Part shown: positions 1 through 7,217 of the stretch, in pieces
Position numbering within the stretch: the first letter of the stretch is position 1
Layout: each line of letters opens with the position of its first letter
Assembly (NCBI RefSeq): GCF_020217005.1
Contig: NZ_JAIWOI010000186.1
Location: 1-10,000 of the forward strand
From: Rheinheimera sp.
GTDB lineage: Bacteria > Pseudomonadota > Gammaproteobacteria > Enterobacterales > Alteromonadaceae
Direction: 5' to 3'
DNA length: 10,000 nucleotides
Translations under genes and position numbers: made by a program
The notes under the pieces: generated by a model
What the model was told of the DNA's origin: nothing
Database searches by the model: none
The model's input: the letters and a program-made list of their open reading frames with translations, nothing else

Positions 1-889
1 AATTGACGCCCTGACCCGCCAGCGGATTGATACTATGAGCCGCATCCCCGACCAGCACCAGCCGTCCTTTGACATAGTCCTTTGCATGTACCCTGGCTAA
101 CGGAAAACTGGCCACTTGTTCCACGGTAATTTTGCCCAGTTTTGCCGGAAAAGCCTGCTGTATTTGTTCCGCCAAAGCGGTTTTAGCTAAGGCCGCCAGT
201 TGTTTCACTTTATGGTGATGGTCATACCAAACCAAAGAGCCCTGCTTGCCCGGCAAAGGCAAAAAAGCCCGTGGGCCTGATTCGTTAAACTGCTGCCAGG
301 TGATGTCCTGTTGTTCGTACTCTGTATTGACTGTGACCACTAAACAGCTTTGCTGATACTGCCAGCCCGACACGCCAATTTGTGCTAACTGACGCAGCTG
401 CGACTGACCTCCATCTGCCGCTATCACCAGTTTAGCGCTCAGCTCACCAAACTCTGCTGTGCTGACACTGGCATAGTCAGCCTGCTGCGCAAATCCAGTT
501 ACAGTGGCTGGGCAAAACAGTTGCAAGTTGGCAGGAAAATTAGCCCAAAGCGCCTGCTGAATAAGGTTGTTTTCGATGATATGGCCCAGATGAGTCAGCG
601 CCACTTCATCGGCATGAAAAGTCAGTCCGGCCTGATCAGCTTCAAACGCCTGTAATCTTTTATAAGGGCATAAACGCCATTGCTGCAATAAAGACCAGGC
701 GCCTAAGTCAGTCAGCCACTGTTCGCTGCGTCTGTTAATAGCGGATACACGAAGGTCAACGGTACTTTCTGGGTTATAAGCTGAGACAGACTGCTTTTCA
801 ATTAAGCCCACTTCTAAACCAGCACGGCTTAACTTCAGCGCCACTGAAGCGCCCACCATACCACCACCTACAATTAATATATCCAGCAC
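1..889 (-). CDS. ubiF: 2-octaprenyl-3-methyl-6-methoxy-1,4-benzoquinol hydroxylase (UbiF-type FAD monooxygenase), 3' end off window
   Basis: FAD-dependent aromatic hydroxylase of the UbiH/UbiF/UbiI (VisC) family, which adds a ring hydroxyl late in ubiquinone synthesis, on the cytoplasmic side of the inner membrane. Seen: 296 residues of a family usually near 390, so about 95 C-terminal residues lie left of the window. The N-terminus has the FAD Rossmann motif (GGGMVG, residues 8-13). The DLRVSAI stretch (45-51) and the second FAD motif GDAAHSINPLAGQG (281-294) are present. UbiF is preferred over UbiH and UbiI because IENNLIQQALW (105-115) and the AADG...RQLAQIGV...WQYQQSC region (158-182) resemble E. 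coli UbiF closely from memory. The start is GTG at 889, five bases after GGGAGG (900-895). An in-frame GTG at 895 overlaps that site and is less likely. It is divergent from the next gene. UbiI or UbiH remains possible. Confidence 0.8.
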   Translation of the reverse strand, partial: MLDILIVGGGMVGASVALKLSRAGLEVGLIEKQSVSAYNPESTVDLRVSAINRRSEQWLTDLGAWSLLQQWRLCPYKRLQAFEADQAGLTFHADEVALTHLGHIIENNLIQQALWANFPANLQLFCPATVTGFAQQADYASVSTAEFGELSAKLVIAADGGQSQLRQLAQIGVSGWQYQQSCLVVTVNTEYEQQDITWQQFNESGPRAFLPLPGKQGSLVWYDHHHKVKQLAALAKTALAEQIQQAFPAKLGKITVEQVASFPLARVHAKDYVKGRLVLVGDAAHSINPLAGQGVN

Positions 890-894
890 AAGCA

Positions 895-900
895 CCTCCC
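895..900 (-). promoter_or_regulatory. Ribosome binding site that decides the ubiF GTG start
   Basis: GGGAGG read on the minus strand, five bases before GTG 889. It matters because no ATG is available: the frame opens after a TAG at 904-902 and only GTG codons at 895 and 889 precede the FAD motif. The GTG at 895 overlaps this site, so 889 is the better start. I found no convincing -35/-10 pair for either gene in the 142-base divergent spacer. A TAGAAT at 920-915 (minus strand) is only a -10-like word without a partner. Confidence 0.55.
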
Positions 901-1031
901 ACTAACATCAAGGCATTCTACCCTGATTTTTGGCTTTTTCTTTGCGCTAAATCAGCAATTATTCTCAGTAGACTGAAAGATTAGCTGCACTGATCCGGTA
1001 TCTAATTCAAACCACTTAAGGAAAAACCAAC

Positions 1032-1676
1032 ATGAATATCAAGCCATTACTGTTACTCACTCTAGCACTGTTCAGCGCATCTTTGTTTGCTGAACCTCGA
1101 ATTGCCCAAAGCCCTGAAGATATTAAGCCGCTGTTAAATGGCATGTCGGCCCCTCTGGTCAGCGTACAGGATTCCGAAGGCAAAGCTGTTGAGCTTGGCG
1201 CGGTACTGAAACAACAAGACACTGTGCTGGTGTTTTACCGCGGCGGCTGGTGCCCTTATTGCAACCTGCAACTGGCAGCTTTGCGTGAAATAGAACCCAA
1301 GCTTAAAGCTTTAGGTTATCAGTTGATTGCAGTGACACCGGACAGCCCTGCTGCTATTCAGGCCAGTTTAAAAGACACTAAAGGCGCAGCTATTACTTAT
1401 ACCTTGTTATCCGACAGTCAGTTCAAATTAAGTTCAGCTTTTGGGGTCGCTTATTATCTGGATGAAAAAACCAGCGCGACTTATTTAAATACCTACAAAC
1501 TGAATCTGAATAAAGAACAAAGCACTGGTAAGGTGGTTCTGCCCGTGCCAGCTGTCTATATCCTGAATAAAGAGGGTTTAGTGCAATACAGCTACCAGCA
1601 TATTAATTACAAAGTCCGCTTACAGCCTGAGCTGTTGTTGCTGGCGGCTCGTTTAGCAAAAGAGCCAAACGAATAA
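1032..1676 (+). CDS. Secreted peroxiredoxin-like (AhpC/TSA-type) thioredoxin-fold protein
   Basis: A 214-residue protein with a clear Sec signal peptide: Met-Asn-Ile-Lys, a Leu-rich core, and likely cleavage after SLFA at residue 20. It therefore probably acts in the periplasm. The rest is one thioredoxin-fold domain. VLVFYRGGWCPYCNLQL (65-81) carries a CXXC pair, Cys74 and Cys77, and the likely cis-proline region is PVPAVYIL (171-178). This is the pattern of the peroxiredoxin-like family often annotated AhpC/TSA or PRX-like2. It differs from classical peroxiredoxins, which have PxxxTxxC. Members are inferred to be thiol peroxidases or disulfide reductases, but the substrate is unknown, so I give no symbol. 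The start is ATG 1032, with AAGGA at 1018-1022. It is probably monocistronic: ubiF is divergent and the next gene is 243 bases away. Confidence 0.8.
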   Translation: MNIKPLLLLTLALFSASLFAEPRIAQSPEDIKPLLNGMSAPLVSVQDSEGKAVELGAVLKQQDTVLVFYRGGWCPYCNLQLAALREIEPKLKALGYQLIAVTPDSPAAIQASLKDTKGAAITYTLLSDSQFKLSSAFGVAYYLDEKTSATYLNTYKLNLNKEQSTGKVVLPVPAVYILNKEGLVQYSYQHINYKVRLQPELLLLAARLAKEPNE

Positions 1677-1721
1677 AATTCACTAAAAACCCAATATTTT
1701 TGCATATCCACCCATAGTTAA

Positions 1722-1747
1722 TTCAGGGCAGTCACAACTGCCCTGAA
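1722..1747. repeat. Perfect 11-bp hairpin in the spacer before aguB
   Basis: TTCAGGGCAGT at 1722-1732 is the exact reverse complement of ACTGCCCTGAA at 1737-1747, around a four-base loop (CACA). It sits 45 bases after the stop codon of the peroxiredoxin-like gene. Its position suggests a transcription end signal, but neither strand has a T-run after the stem, so it does not meet the usual intrinsic terminator pattern. An mRNA 3'-end stabiliser or an operator are alternatives. Confidence 0.6.
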
Positions 1748-1829
1748 ACACCACCCCAATAGGGTAAAACTCATTGACGACAGCGCAAAAATACGGCATT
1801 TTGCGCGCCCTTGCAGACTTGGCTTTTGA

Positions 1830-1858
1830 TTGCCCTTGCGCATAAAACTGACTAGAGT
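1830..1858 (+). promoter_or_regulatory. Possible sigma-70 promoter for aguBA
   Basis: TTGCCC at 1830-1835 and TAGAGT at 1853-1858, separated by 17 bases, each match the -35 and -10 consensus at four of six positions. Transcription would begin about 50 bases before the aguB start. The word GCCCTTGC overlaps the -35 box and also occurs at 1807-1814, 25 bases upstream, which could be a regulator site or chance. The call rests on pattern alone. Confidence 0.3.
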
Positions 1859-1906
1859 AGCTGCATCTTTAAATCCAAATTCTGTTTTGAATTGTAACCC
1901 TGGCTT

Positions 1907-1913
1907 GAGGAGA
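1907..1913 (+). promoter_or_regulatory. Ribosome binding site that decides the aguB start
   Basis: GAGGAGA lies six bases before ATG 1920. The same frame is open to an upstream ATG at 1830, but the extra 30 residues (rich in Arg, Leu and Ser) do not resemble nitrilase sequence and the site has no comparable Shine-Dalgarno. The start at 1920 gives [11 protein letters not shown], the normal beginning of this family. Confidence 0.75.
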
Positions 1914-1919
1914 CTTTGC

Positions 1920-2810
1920 ATGCGTAAGGTAACTGTGGCCGCCACCCAAATGATTGGTGGCTGGAATGTAGAAGAAAATATTGCCCGTGGCGAACGCTTA
2001 GTCCGTGATGCTGCAGCTCAAGGCGCCCAGATCATCCTGCTACAGGAACTGTTTGAGCGTAACTACTTCTGCCAGAAACAAAAGTATGAATATTTAGAGT
2101 TCGCGACTACTGTCGAAGACAACGCGGCTATTAAACATTTCAGCAAAATTGCCAAAGAGCTGAAGGTGGTTCTGCCGATCAGCTTTTATGAAAAAGCCGG
2201 TAACTGCTTCTACAACACTGTGGCTGTGATTGACGCTGACGGCAGCAACTTAGGTTTATACCGCAAGAGCCATATTCCTGATGGCCCGGGTTACAGCGAA
2301 AAGTTCTACTTCACTCCTGGTGATACCGGCTTTAAAGTCTGGGATACAGCTTATGCCAAAATAGGTATAGGTATTTGTTGGGATCAGTGGTTCCCTGAAT
2401 GTGCCCGCAGCATGGCATTAATGGGCGCAGAACTGCTGTTCTACCCAACAGCTATTGGCACTGAACCTCATGATGAAACAGTGAATTCACGTGAACACTG
2501 GCAACGCACGCAGCAGGGTCATGCCGCTGCGAACCTGGTGCCGCTGATCGCTTCCAACCGTATTGGTCGTGAAACCGAAGACGATTACGCTATCACCTTC
2601 TACGGCAGCTCTTTTATTGCCAACGAGTTTGGTGCCAAAGTTGAAGAAGCCGACGAAGTCAGTGAAGCCGTATTAGTTCACACCTTCGATTTAGACGAAA
2701 CCGCGAAAAACCGTCGTAACTGGGGCGTCTATCGTGACCGTCGTATCGACTTATATGGCGCACTGTTAACCAAAGACGGCAAAACCATTCCAACCGAAGG
2801 TAACAACTAA
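1920..2810 (+). CDS. aguB: N-carbamoylputrescine amidase
   Basis: Hydrolyses N-carbamoylputrescine to putrescine, CO2 and ammonia in the cytosol, as the second step of the agmatine route to putrescine. The 296-residue product spans the whole carbon-nitrogen hydrolase (nitrilase) domain and is the usual size for AguB. The nitrilase catalytic triad is visible: Glu43 in LLQELFE, Lys116 in [12 protein letters not shown], and Cys153 in [12 protein letters not shown]. The sequence around Lys116 ([20 protein letters not shown]) and the segment [10 protein letters not shown] (177-186) are typical of the carbamoylputrescine branch rather than of beta-ureidopropionases. The next gene, agmatine deiminase, begins one base after the stop codon, which strongly supports the assignment. 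No frameshift or missing key residue is seen. Confidence 0.95.
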   Translation: MRKVTVAATQMIGGWNVEENIARGERLVRDAAAQGAQIILLQELFERNYFCQKQKYEYLEFATTVEDNAAIKHFSKIAKELKVVLPISFYEKAGNCFYNTVAVIDADGSNLGLYRKSHIPDGPGYSEKFYFTPGDTGFKVWDTAYAKIGIGICWDQWFPECARSMALMGAELLFYPTAIGTEPHDETVNSREHWQRTQQGHAAANLVPLIASNRIGRETEDDYAITFYGSSFIANEFGAKVEEADEVSEAVLVHTFDLDETAKNRRNWGVYRDRRIDLYGALLTKDGKTIPTEGNN

Positions 2811-2811
2811 G

Positions 2812-3918
2812 ATGGCTGTTACTCTTACTAGCACGCCTCGTGCCGATGGCTTTTTTATGCCAGCCGAATGGGCCACGCATAAACAAACCTGGATGGTATG
2901 GCCAGAGCGCACTGACAACTGGCGCTTAGGTGCCAAACCAGCACAGCAGGCCTTTTGTGCTGTGATTCGTGCCATAGCCCGGTTTGAGCCTGTGACTGTA
3001 TTGGCTTCTGCCGCTCAGTTTGCCAATGCTCAGGCGCAGTTGAGTTTAGAACCAACCACTCACCCAATACGGGTGGTTGAAACTTCAACTGACGACGCCT
3101 GGTGCCGTGACACTGGCCCTACTTTTGTCACCAATGGCAAAGAAGTACGCGCAGTCGACTGGACCTTTAATGCCTGGGGTGGTTTAAACGGCGGTTTGTA
3201 TTTCCCGTGGCAAAGGGATGATCAGGTCGCGCAAAAGATAGCCAATATCGAAGGCACGCCACGTTACCGCACTGAAGGTTTTGTGCTCGAAGGCGGCGCT
3301 ATTCATGTCGATGGCGAAGGCACTTTGCTGACCACTGAAGAGTGTTTGCTGAATAAAAACCGTAACCCGGATTTATCCCGTGAACAAATCGAGCAGATGC
3401 TGTCAGATTACCTGAGTATCGATAAAGTCATTTGGCTGAAAGAAGGCATTTTTAACGACGAAACCGATGGTCACGTCGATAATATGTGCTGTTTTGTTGG
3501 CCCGGCCGAAGTGCTGCTGGCCTGGACAGACGATAAAAATGATCCACAGTACGAACGTTCACGCGCTGCTTTAGAGGTGCTGGAAAACAGTACGGACGCC
3601 AAAGGCCGTAAGTTCACAGTGCACAAGCTGCCTGTGCCCGCGCCTATGCTGGCCAAAGCAGACGAATACGCTACTGTAGATTTAACAGGCGCTGCGGTGC
3701 CCCGTGAATCAGAAGCCCGTTTAGCCGGATCTTACATCAACTTCTATTTATGCAATGGTGGTTTGGTGTTACCGGTATTTGACGATGCCAATGATCAGGT
3801 GGCAATCGATATCTTATCGAAAGTCTTTCCAAAGCATCAGGTCGTGACAGTACCTGGTCGGGAGATTTTATTAGGTGGCGGTAACGTGCACTGTATTACT
3901 CAGCAACAGCCTGCCTAA
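2812..3918 (+). CDS. aguA: Agmatine deiminase (agmatine iminohydrolase)
   Basis: Converts agmatine to N-carbamoylputrescine plus ammonia in the cytosol, supplying the substrate of AguB. The product has 368 residues, the normal length of the PPAD (Porphyromonas-type peptidylarginine deiminase) family. Visible family motifs include [16 protein letters not shown] (16-31), the substrate-site [10 protein letters not shown] (94-103), EGG (160-162), DGHVDN (219-224) with His221, and the C-terminal [11 protein letters not shown] with the nucleophile Cys361. The start at ATG 2812 follows the aguB stop after one base, with GAAGG at 2796-2800 inside the aguB end, so the two are probably translationally coupled. 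The arginine decarboxylase that would supply agmatine and any aguR-type repressor are not in this window. Confidence 0.96.
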   Translation: MAVTLTSTPRADGFFMPAEWATHKQTWMVWPERTDNWRLGAKPAQQAFCAVIRAIARFEPVTVLASAAQFANAQAQLSLEPTTHPIRVVETSTDDAWCRDTGPTFVTNGKEVRAVDWTFNAWGGLNGGLYFPWQRDDQVAQKIANIEGTPRYRTEGFVLEGGAIHVDGEGTLLTTEECLLNKNRNPDLSREQIEQMLSDYLSIDKVIWLKEGIFNDETDGHVDNMCCFVGPAEVLLAWTDDKNDPQYERSRAALEVLENSTDAKGRKFTVHKLPVPAPMLAKADEYATVDLTGAAVPRESEARLAGSYINFYLCNGGLVLPVFDDANDQVAIDILSKVFPKHQVVTVPGREILLGGGNVHCITQQQPA

Positions 3919-3937
3919 AAAGTTAACATTTGATCAT

Positions 3938-3968
3938 AAAAACGGAGCCCTGTGCTCCGTTTTTTTTT
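3938..3968 (+). terminator. Intrinsic terminator of the aguBA operon
   Basis: ACGGAGC (3942-3948) pairs with GCTCCGT (3954-3960) around a five-base loop, followed by an unbroken run of nine T (3960-3968) and preceded by A residues that extend the stem. It lies 20 bases after the aguA stop codon. Confidence 0.93.
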
Positions 3969-4079
3969 GCTTTAGACACTGAAAATGATCAATATCAAGC
4001 AAAACATTCAATTAAATCCAAAAATATTGCAACAATAAAAAACATAAATGATTCTCTGGAGTTTCATTTTATTAACATG

Positions 4080-4124
4080 TTAGGATGAAATGGAGGCTAG
4101 TTATAAAAACGCGCATTTTATAAC
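4080..4124 (+). promoter_or_regulatory. Possible promoter and inverted-repeat operator before the kexin-like protease gene
   Basis: The AT-rich stretch 3969-4173 holds a perfect inverted repeat, GTTATAAAA (4100-4108) and TTTTATAAC (4116-4124), around seven bases (ACGCGCA). Its left arm contains TATAAA (4102-4107), a good -10 match. Sixteen bases upstream is only a weak -35 (TTAGGA, 4080-4085). If the -10 is used, a protein bound to the repeat would block the promoter. If transcription starts further upstream, the repeat would form a leader hairpin. Both readings are inference from pattern. Confidence 0.35.
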
Positions 4125-4173
4125 CAAAAAGCTCATAACAAAAACTGAATCATATGGAACAGAGAACAACACA

Positions 4174-6462
4174 ATGTCAAAGCTAAAACAGTCTGCTTTA
4201 TCCGTTGCTGTGCTGGTTGCTCTTGCAGCCTGCGGTGGTGACGGAGCTAAAAATATTGCTCCGCAAGCAACCAATGTATCCTTAACAAATATCGAGGCAA
4301 AAGAATGGGTGCCTGTATCAGGTTCCTTCGCTGCAACAGATGCCAATAAAGACCCCTTAACTCTGACAGCTATCTCAGAAAATGGCGCTACAGTGACAGC
4401 CTCAGGTGGCGTATACAAACTAAGTAAAGGCAACCTGGTCGTTACAGGACTGAACTTTGTATTTATCCCAACAGCCCCTGGTCAGCAGTTGTTTTCTTAC
4501 ACTGTATCTGATGGCAACGAATCAGCAACAGCTACAGTGACACTCGCCAGTGCAGGCACTGATCCTTTGGCTTACCAGCAATGGCATTTAAAAAATACAG
4601 GTCAAAAAGCTTACTCAATGAGTGACTCTTTGTATCAGACTTATATCACTTTGCTCATTGAGCTTGCAGGCATCTCTGAAGCCCAGGCGACAGCTATAGT
4701 TGAGTCACTGAAAAACCCTGAAATACTAGTAGCTGGTGAGGATATGAACGTTCCTGCTGCTTATGCCGCAGGCTCTACTGGTGCCAATACCATAGCTGTT
4801 GTGGTTGATTCAGGTCTGGAAATTAATCACGAAGATTTGCAGGCCAATGTACTGGCCAACCGCTCTATCAACTTTGTAGCAGATGCTTCTGATCCGACTA
4901 ATCCAACCAGCAACTCAGCCTTTGGCGATCACGGCACCAGCGTGGCGGGACTCATTGCTGCGGTGGGCTGGAACGGTCTTGGTGGTCGTGGTGTTGCGCC
5001 TGACGCCAAGTTAATTGGCATGAACTACCTGAAAGAACAAAGTAACCTGGCTTTTACCTTAAGTCATGGTGCTCCAGGCAGTGGTATCACCTCAACTGAA
5101 CCTGTAGCCGTTTTTAACCGCAGTTATGGCATTACTATTCCTGCTGCTATTGCTTACTCTGAATTTGATGAAGCAGTACAACAGTTTAGCGCCACCGAAC
5201 TGCGTTCAGGTTTAGGTGCGGTCAATATGAAATCCAGCGGCAATAGTTTCCGGGATGGTCGTGCCGACTATGATTCAGATTTATGTGAGGTCAACGGCGC
5301 TAATGATTTGGGCCTGACCTGTTACAACGGTAACTTTGAACCTTCACAGGCAACGCCCTACTATTTCAGTGTTGGTGCTGTGAATAGCGATGGTAAACAC
5401 ACCAGCTACTCGACGGCAGGTTCGAACCTGCTGGTGTCGGCTCCTGCTGGCGAATATGGTGATCTGGCTCCGGCTATGGTCACTACAGACCAGATGACCT
5501 GCTTACGCGGTTACAGCAGCTTTGCTTCTGTAGAAGACTACGATAGCGTCTATTTCCCGGGCTTTTTTGCTGGTTTTTTCCCATTTAATAACCCGGGTCA
5601 TCCGGAAAACGCCAGCTGTAACTATACCTCGACCTTTAATGGTACTTCATCGGCAGCACCAAATGCTTCAGGCGTAGTGGCGCTGATAGCTTCAGCCAAT
5701 CCTGCCTTAAGTTACCGTGACATCCGCCATATTCTGGTTTCAACCAGTACTATGGTCGATAAAACGAATGCTCCTGTCGCACTGGAATTAGCAGATGGCG
5801 AATTTCAGGCTCATCAGGGCTGGGTAAAAAATGCCGCTGGTTTTAATTTCAATAACTACTATGGTTTTGGTCGTGTCGATGCAGGTGCTGCAGTGACTAT
5901 GGCGAAAAATTACAAAACCAACTTAGGTGACGCGGTGGTCGCAGATTGGACTGGTGTAGGCACTTATGCCGAAACTCCGGCTTCTTTGGCTTTACCTGTG
6001 CCAGACAACAGTGTCGCTGGTGCAACTGTGTCTATAGAAGTAGATGATGCTCTGGTTCTGGAAGGTGCTCAGTTGAAGTTCTCTATCGCTAACCCGGAAA
6101 TGGCTTATGGTTTTGACACTGTCGATGGCCGCTTCCAGACCACAGCTGGTATCGATTTAGCTATTGAAGTAACCTCTCCGTCCGGTACTAAAAGCGTATT
6201 ATTATCCTCAAAACAAGCCCTGATCTACCCGGCTTTGGCCGAGGACTTTTCTGAAAATCCAGGTTATATACTGCACAACTCAGTATTCTTAACCAACGCT
6301 TTTTATGGCGAAAACGCAAAGGGTACCTGGACTATTAAGGTGTTGGATGCAGGTGCTTCAAACTATGCTTCGACTGGTGGTTTGTTAGGTGTTGACGGTT
6401 ATGTCAACAATACTGCACCTTCTGTTGTCGAAGGTGTAGCTATCCGCGTATTTGGCCGTTAA
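4174..6462 (+). CDS. Lipoprotein kexin-like (S8B) serine protease with P domain
   Basis: A 762-residue cell-surface or periplasmic protease of the subtilisin clan. It begins with a lipoprotein signal peptide whose lipobox is LAAC, lipidated Cys20. Gly follows, with no Asp at +2, which favours the outer membrane. Residues about 27-124 form an Ig/cadherin-like domain. Residues about 129-585 are the S8 domain, opening with the DPL..QWHL motif common in kexin-like enzymes. The catalytic residues are visible: Asp212 (VVDSGLEINHEDL), His253 (DHGTSVAG), oxyanion Asn357 (SSGN) and Ser492 (NGTSSAAP). Residues about 590-745 form a P (homo-B) domain (FYGENAKGTWTIKVLDAG, 738-755 in the long-frame count, or 710-727 here). 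No I9 propeptide precedes the catalytic domain. Start 4174 was chosen because the in-frame ATG at 4090 would bury the signal peptide behind 28 polar residues. The Shine-Dalgarno is weak (AGAGA, 4161-4165). The stop is a double TAA. The 18-base gap to the next gene suggests one operon. Confidence 0.9.
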   Translation: MSKLKQSALSVAVLVALAACGGDGAKNIAPQATNVSLTNIEAKEWVPVSGSFAATDANKDPLTLTAISENGATVTASGGVYKLSKGNLVVTGLNFVFIPTAPGQQLFSYTVSDGNESATATVTLASAGTDPLAYQQWHLKNTGQKAYSMSDSLYQTYITLLIELAGISEAQATAIVESLKNPEILVAGEDMNVPAAYAAGSTGANTIAVVVDSGLEINHEDLQANVLANRSINFVADASDPTNPTSNSAFGDHGTSVAGLIAAVGWNGLGGRGVAPDAKLIGMNYLKEQSNLAFTLSHGAPGSGITSTEPVAVFNRSYGITIPAAIAYSEFDEAVQQFSATELRSGLGAVNMKSSGNSFRDGRADYDSDLCEVNGANDLGLTCYNGNFEPSQATPYYFSVGAVNSDGKHTSYSTAGSNLLVSAPAGEYGDLAPAMVTTDQMTCLRGYSSFASVEDYDSVYFPGFFAGFFPFNNPGHPENASCNYTSTFNGTSSAAPNASGVVALIASANPALSYRDIRHILVSTSTMVDKTNAPVALELADGEFQAHQGWVKNAAGFNFNNYYGFGRVDAGAAVTMAKNYKTNLGDAVVADWTGVGTYAETPASLALPVPDNSVAGATVSIEVDDALVLEGAQLKFSIANPEMAYGFDTVDGRFQTTAGIDLAIEVTSPSGTKSVLLSSKQALIYPALAEDFSENPGYILHNSVFLTNAFYGENAKGTWTIKVLDAGASNYASTGGLLGVDGYVNNTAPSVVEGVAIRVFGR

Positions 6463-6480
6463 TAAAGGAAGTGCAGAGTT

Positions 6481-7023
6481 ATGAAAATTAAATTAGCCAT
6501 AGCCGCCCTGGCCGCTATCGGAACTATGACGTCAGTTCAGGCAACAGAATTAAACCCTGAGTTGAAAAAATTAGCCCCAGTCAAAACTGAAACGAAAAAA
6601 CACCAACTGGACGAAAAAGCAGACTTTGGTGTTTATAAATTACAACCCGATCTTGTATTAGTGCCGTCCAGCCTGGCAGGTAATAACAACCAGGGTTTAG
6701 TGAATGGCCGTGCCATAGTACAACAGGCTAAAGTCAGCACAGACGGCGCAGTTAAAACAGATTCTGTGGTTAAAAACCTGCTGACTGGCGAAATGGGTAT
6801 AGTGACAGGTCGCATTTCTATACTGGCCAAGGATCAGGCGTCGCTGCAACAACTGCAGCAACAGTTTGGCCTGGGTTTGGTGAAAGCCGTCAGCAAACAG
6901 ATAGCCATAGTTCAGGCACCTGCAGGCGCCAATTTATCTGAGCTGATTCAATCTATACGCGCATCAGGCCTGGTCAGAGAAGCCAGACTGGACGTAGTCG
7001 AAACACTAAACCAACCTCATTAA
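6481..7023 (+). CDS. Secreted propeptide-like protein, probable external chaperone/inhibitor of the upstream protease
   Basis: A 180-residue protein with a Sec signal peptide (residues 1-21, cleavage after SVQA), hence exported. Residues 22-105 are polar and match no family I recognise. Residues about 106-175 have the alternating strand-helix-strand-helix-strand layout of S8 propeptides (inhibitor I9 fold): GIVTGRISI, then ASLQQLQQQFGLGLVKAV, KQIAIVQAPAG, LSELIQSIRASGLV and REARLDVVE. The pattern 'AIVQAPAGA...ELIQSIRASGLVREARLD' is what usually sits just before a subtilase catalytic domain, but here it stands alone. It lies 18 bases after a protease gene that lacks a propeptide, with a good ribosome site (AAGGAAG, 6465-6471), so co-expression is likely. 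In Aeromonas sobria the ASP protease has such a downstream partner, ORF2, acting as a chaperone. A pure inhibitor is the alternative. The function is inferred. Confidence 0.72.
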   Translation: MKIKLAIAALAAIGTMTSVQATELNPELKKLAPVKTETKKHQLDEKADFGVYKLQPDLVLVPSSLAGNNNQGLVNGRAIVQQAKVSTDGAVKTDSVVKNLLTGEMGIVTGRISILAKDQASLQQLQQQFGLGLVKAVSKQIAIVQAPAGANLSELIQSIRASGLVREARLDVVETLNQPH

Positions 7024-7040
7024 GCAGTTTAGTTGATACA

Positions 7041-7065
7041 AAGCCCGCCTAAAGCGGGCTTTTTT
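7041..7065 (+). terminator. Intrinsic terminator of the protease-chaperone operon
   Basis: AAGCCCGC (7041-7048) pairs with GCGGGCTT (7054-7061) around a five-base loop (CTAAA), followed by T residues to 7065. It lies 17 bases after the chaperone stop codon. Confidence 0.92.
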
Positions 7066-7097
7066 GTTCTATATCTTTGCGCCTTTCTATTCAAGCT

Positions 7098-7128
7098 AAA
7101 AAAAACCGCCTGTTAAGGCGGTTTTTTT
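7098..7128 (-). terminator. Bidirectional terminator between convergent protease loci
   Basis: CCGCC (7106-7110) pairs with GGCGG (7117-7121) around a six-base loop. A run of eight A precedes the stem (7098-7105) and seven T follow (7122-7128), so the structure works on both strands. On the minus strand it lies 14 bases after the stop codon of the large subtilase gene. On the plus strand it backs up the terminator at 7041-7065. Confidence 0.9.
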
Positions 7129-7142
7129 AGGCTGAACTGTTA

Positions 7143-7217
7143 TTAGCTACGACGACGGCGTAACCAAGCCATTGGTAATAACAACAAGGATAACCAGCCT
7201 AAGCTACCGCTTGACCC
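7143..7217 (-). other. GlyGly-CTERM (rhombosortase) sorting tail
   Basis: The last 24-25 residues of the large subtilase have the three-part layout of this sorting signal: a Gly/Ser motif (KGSSGSLG), a short hydrophobic segment (WLSLLLLPMAWL) and a terminal Arg cluster (RRRRS). In known families the rhomboid protease rhombosortase cleaves here, and the proteins are type II secretion cargo that can end up surface-attached. The first motif is Gly-Ser-Ser-Gly rather than the usual Gly-Gly, a mild departure. Confidence 0.8.

Noticed and set aside
1830..1919. Upstream in-frame ATG that would extend AguB by 30 residues
   Set aside because: The extension does not look like nitrilase sequence, has no good ribosome site, and the start at 1920 has GAGGAGA at proper spacing.
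2659..3088. Antisense open frames over the aguB-aguA junction
   Set aside because: Their composition is atypical (rich in Arg, Trp and Cys), they have no domain, and they lie opposite two strongly supported enzymes.
4090..4173. Upstream in-frame ATG that would extend the kexin-like protease by 28 residues
   Set aside because: It would place a polar stretch before the lipoprotein signal peptide. The inverted repeat and -10-like box also lie inside this segment, which suggests non-coding leader.
4101..4433. 110-residue open frame antisense to the start of the protease gene
   Set aside because: It is the shadow of a well-supported gene. It has no ribosome site or recognisable domain, and its end overlaps the leader of the real gene.
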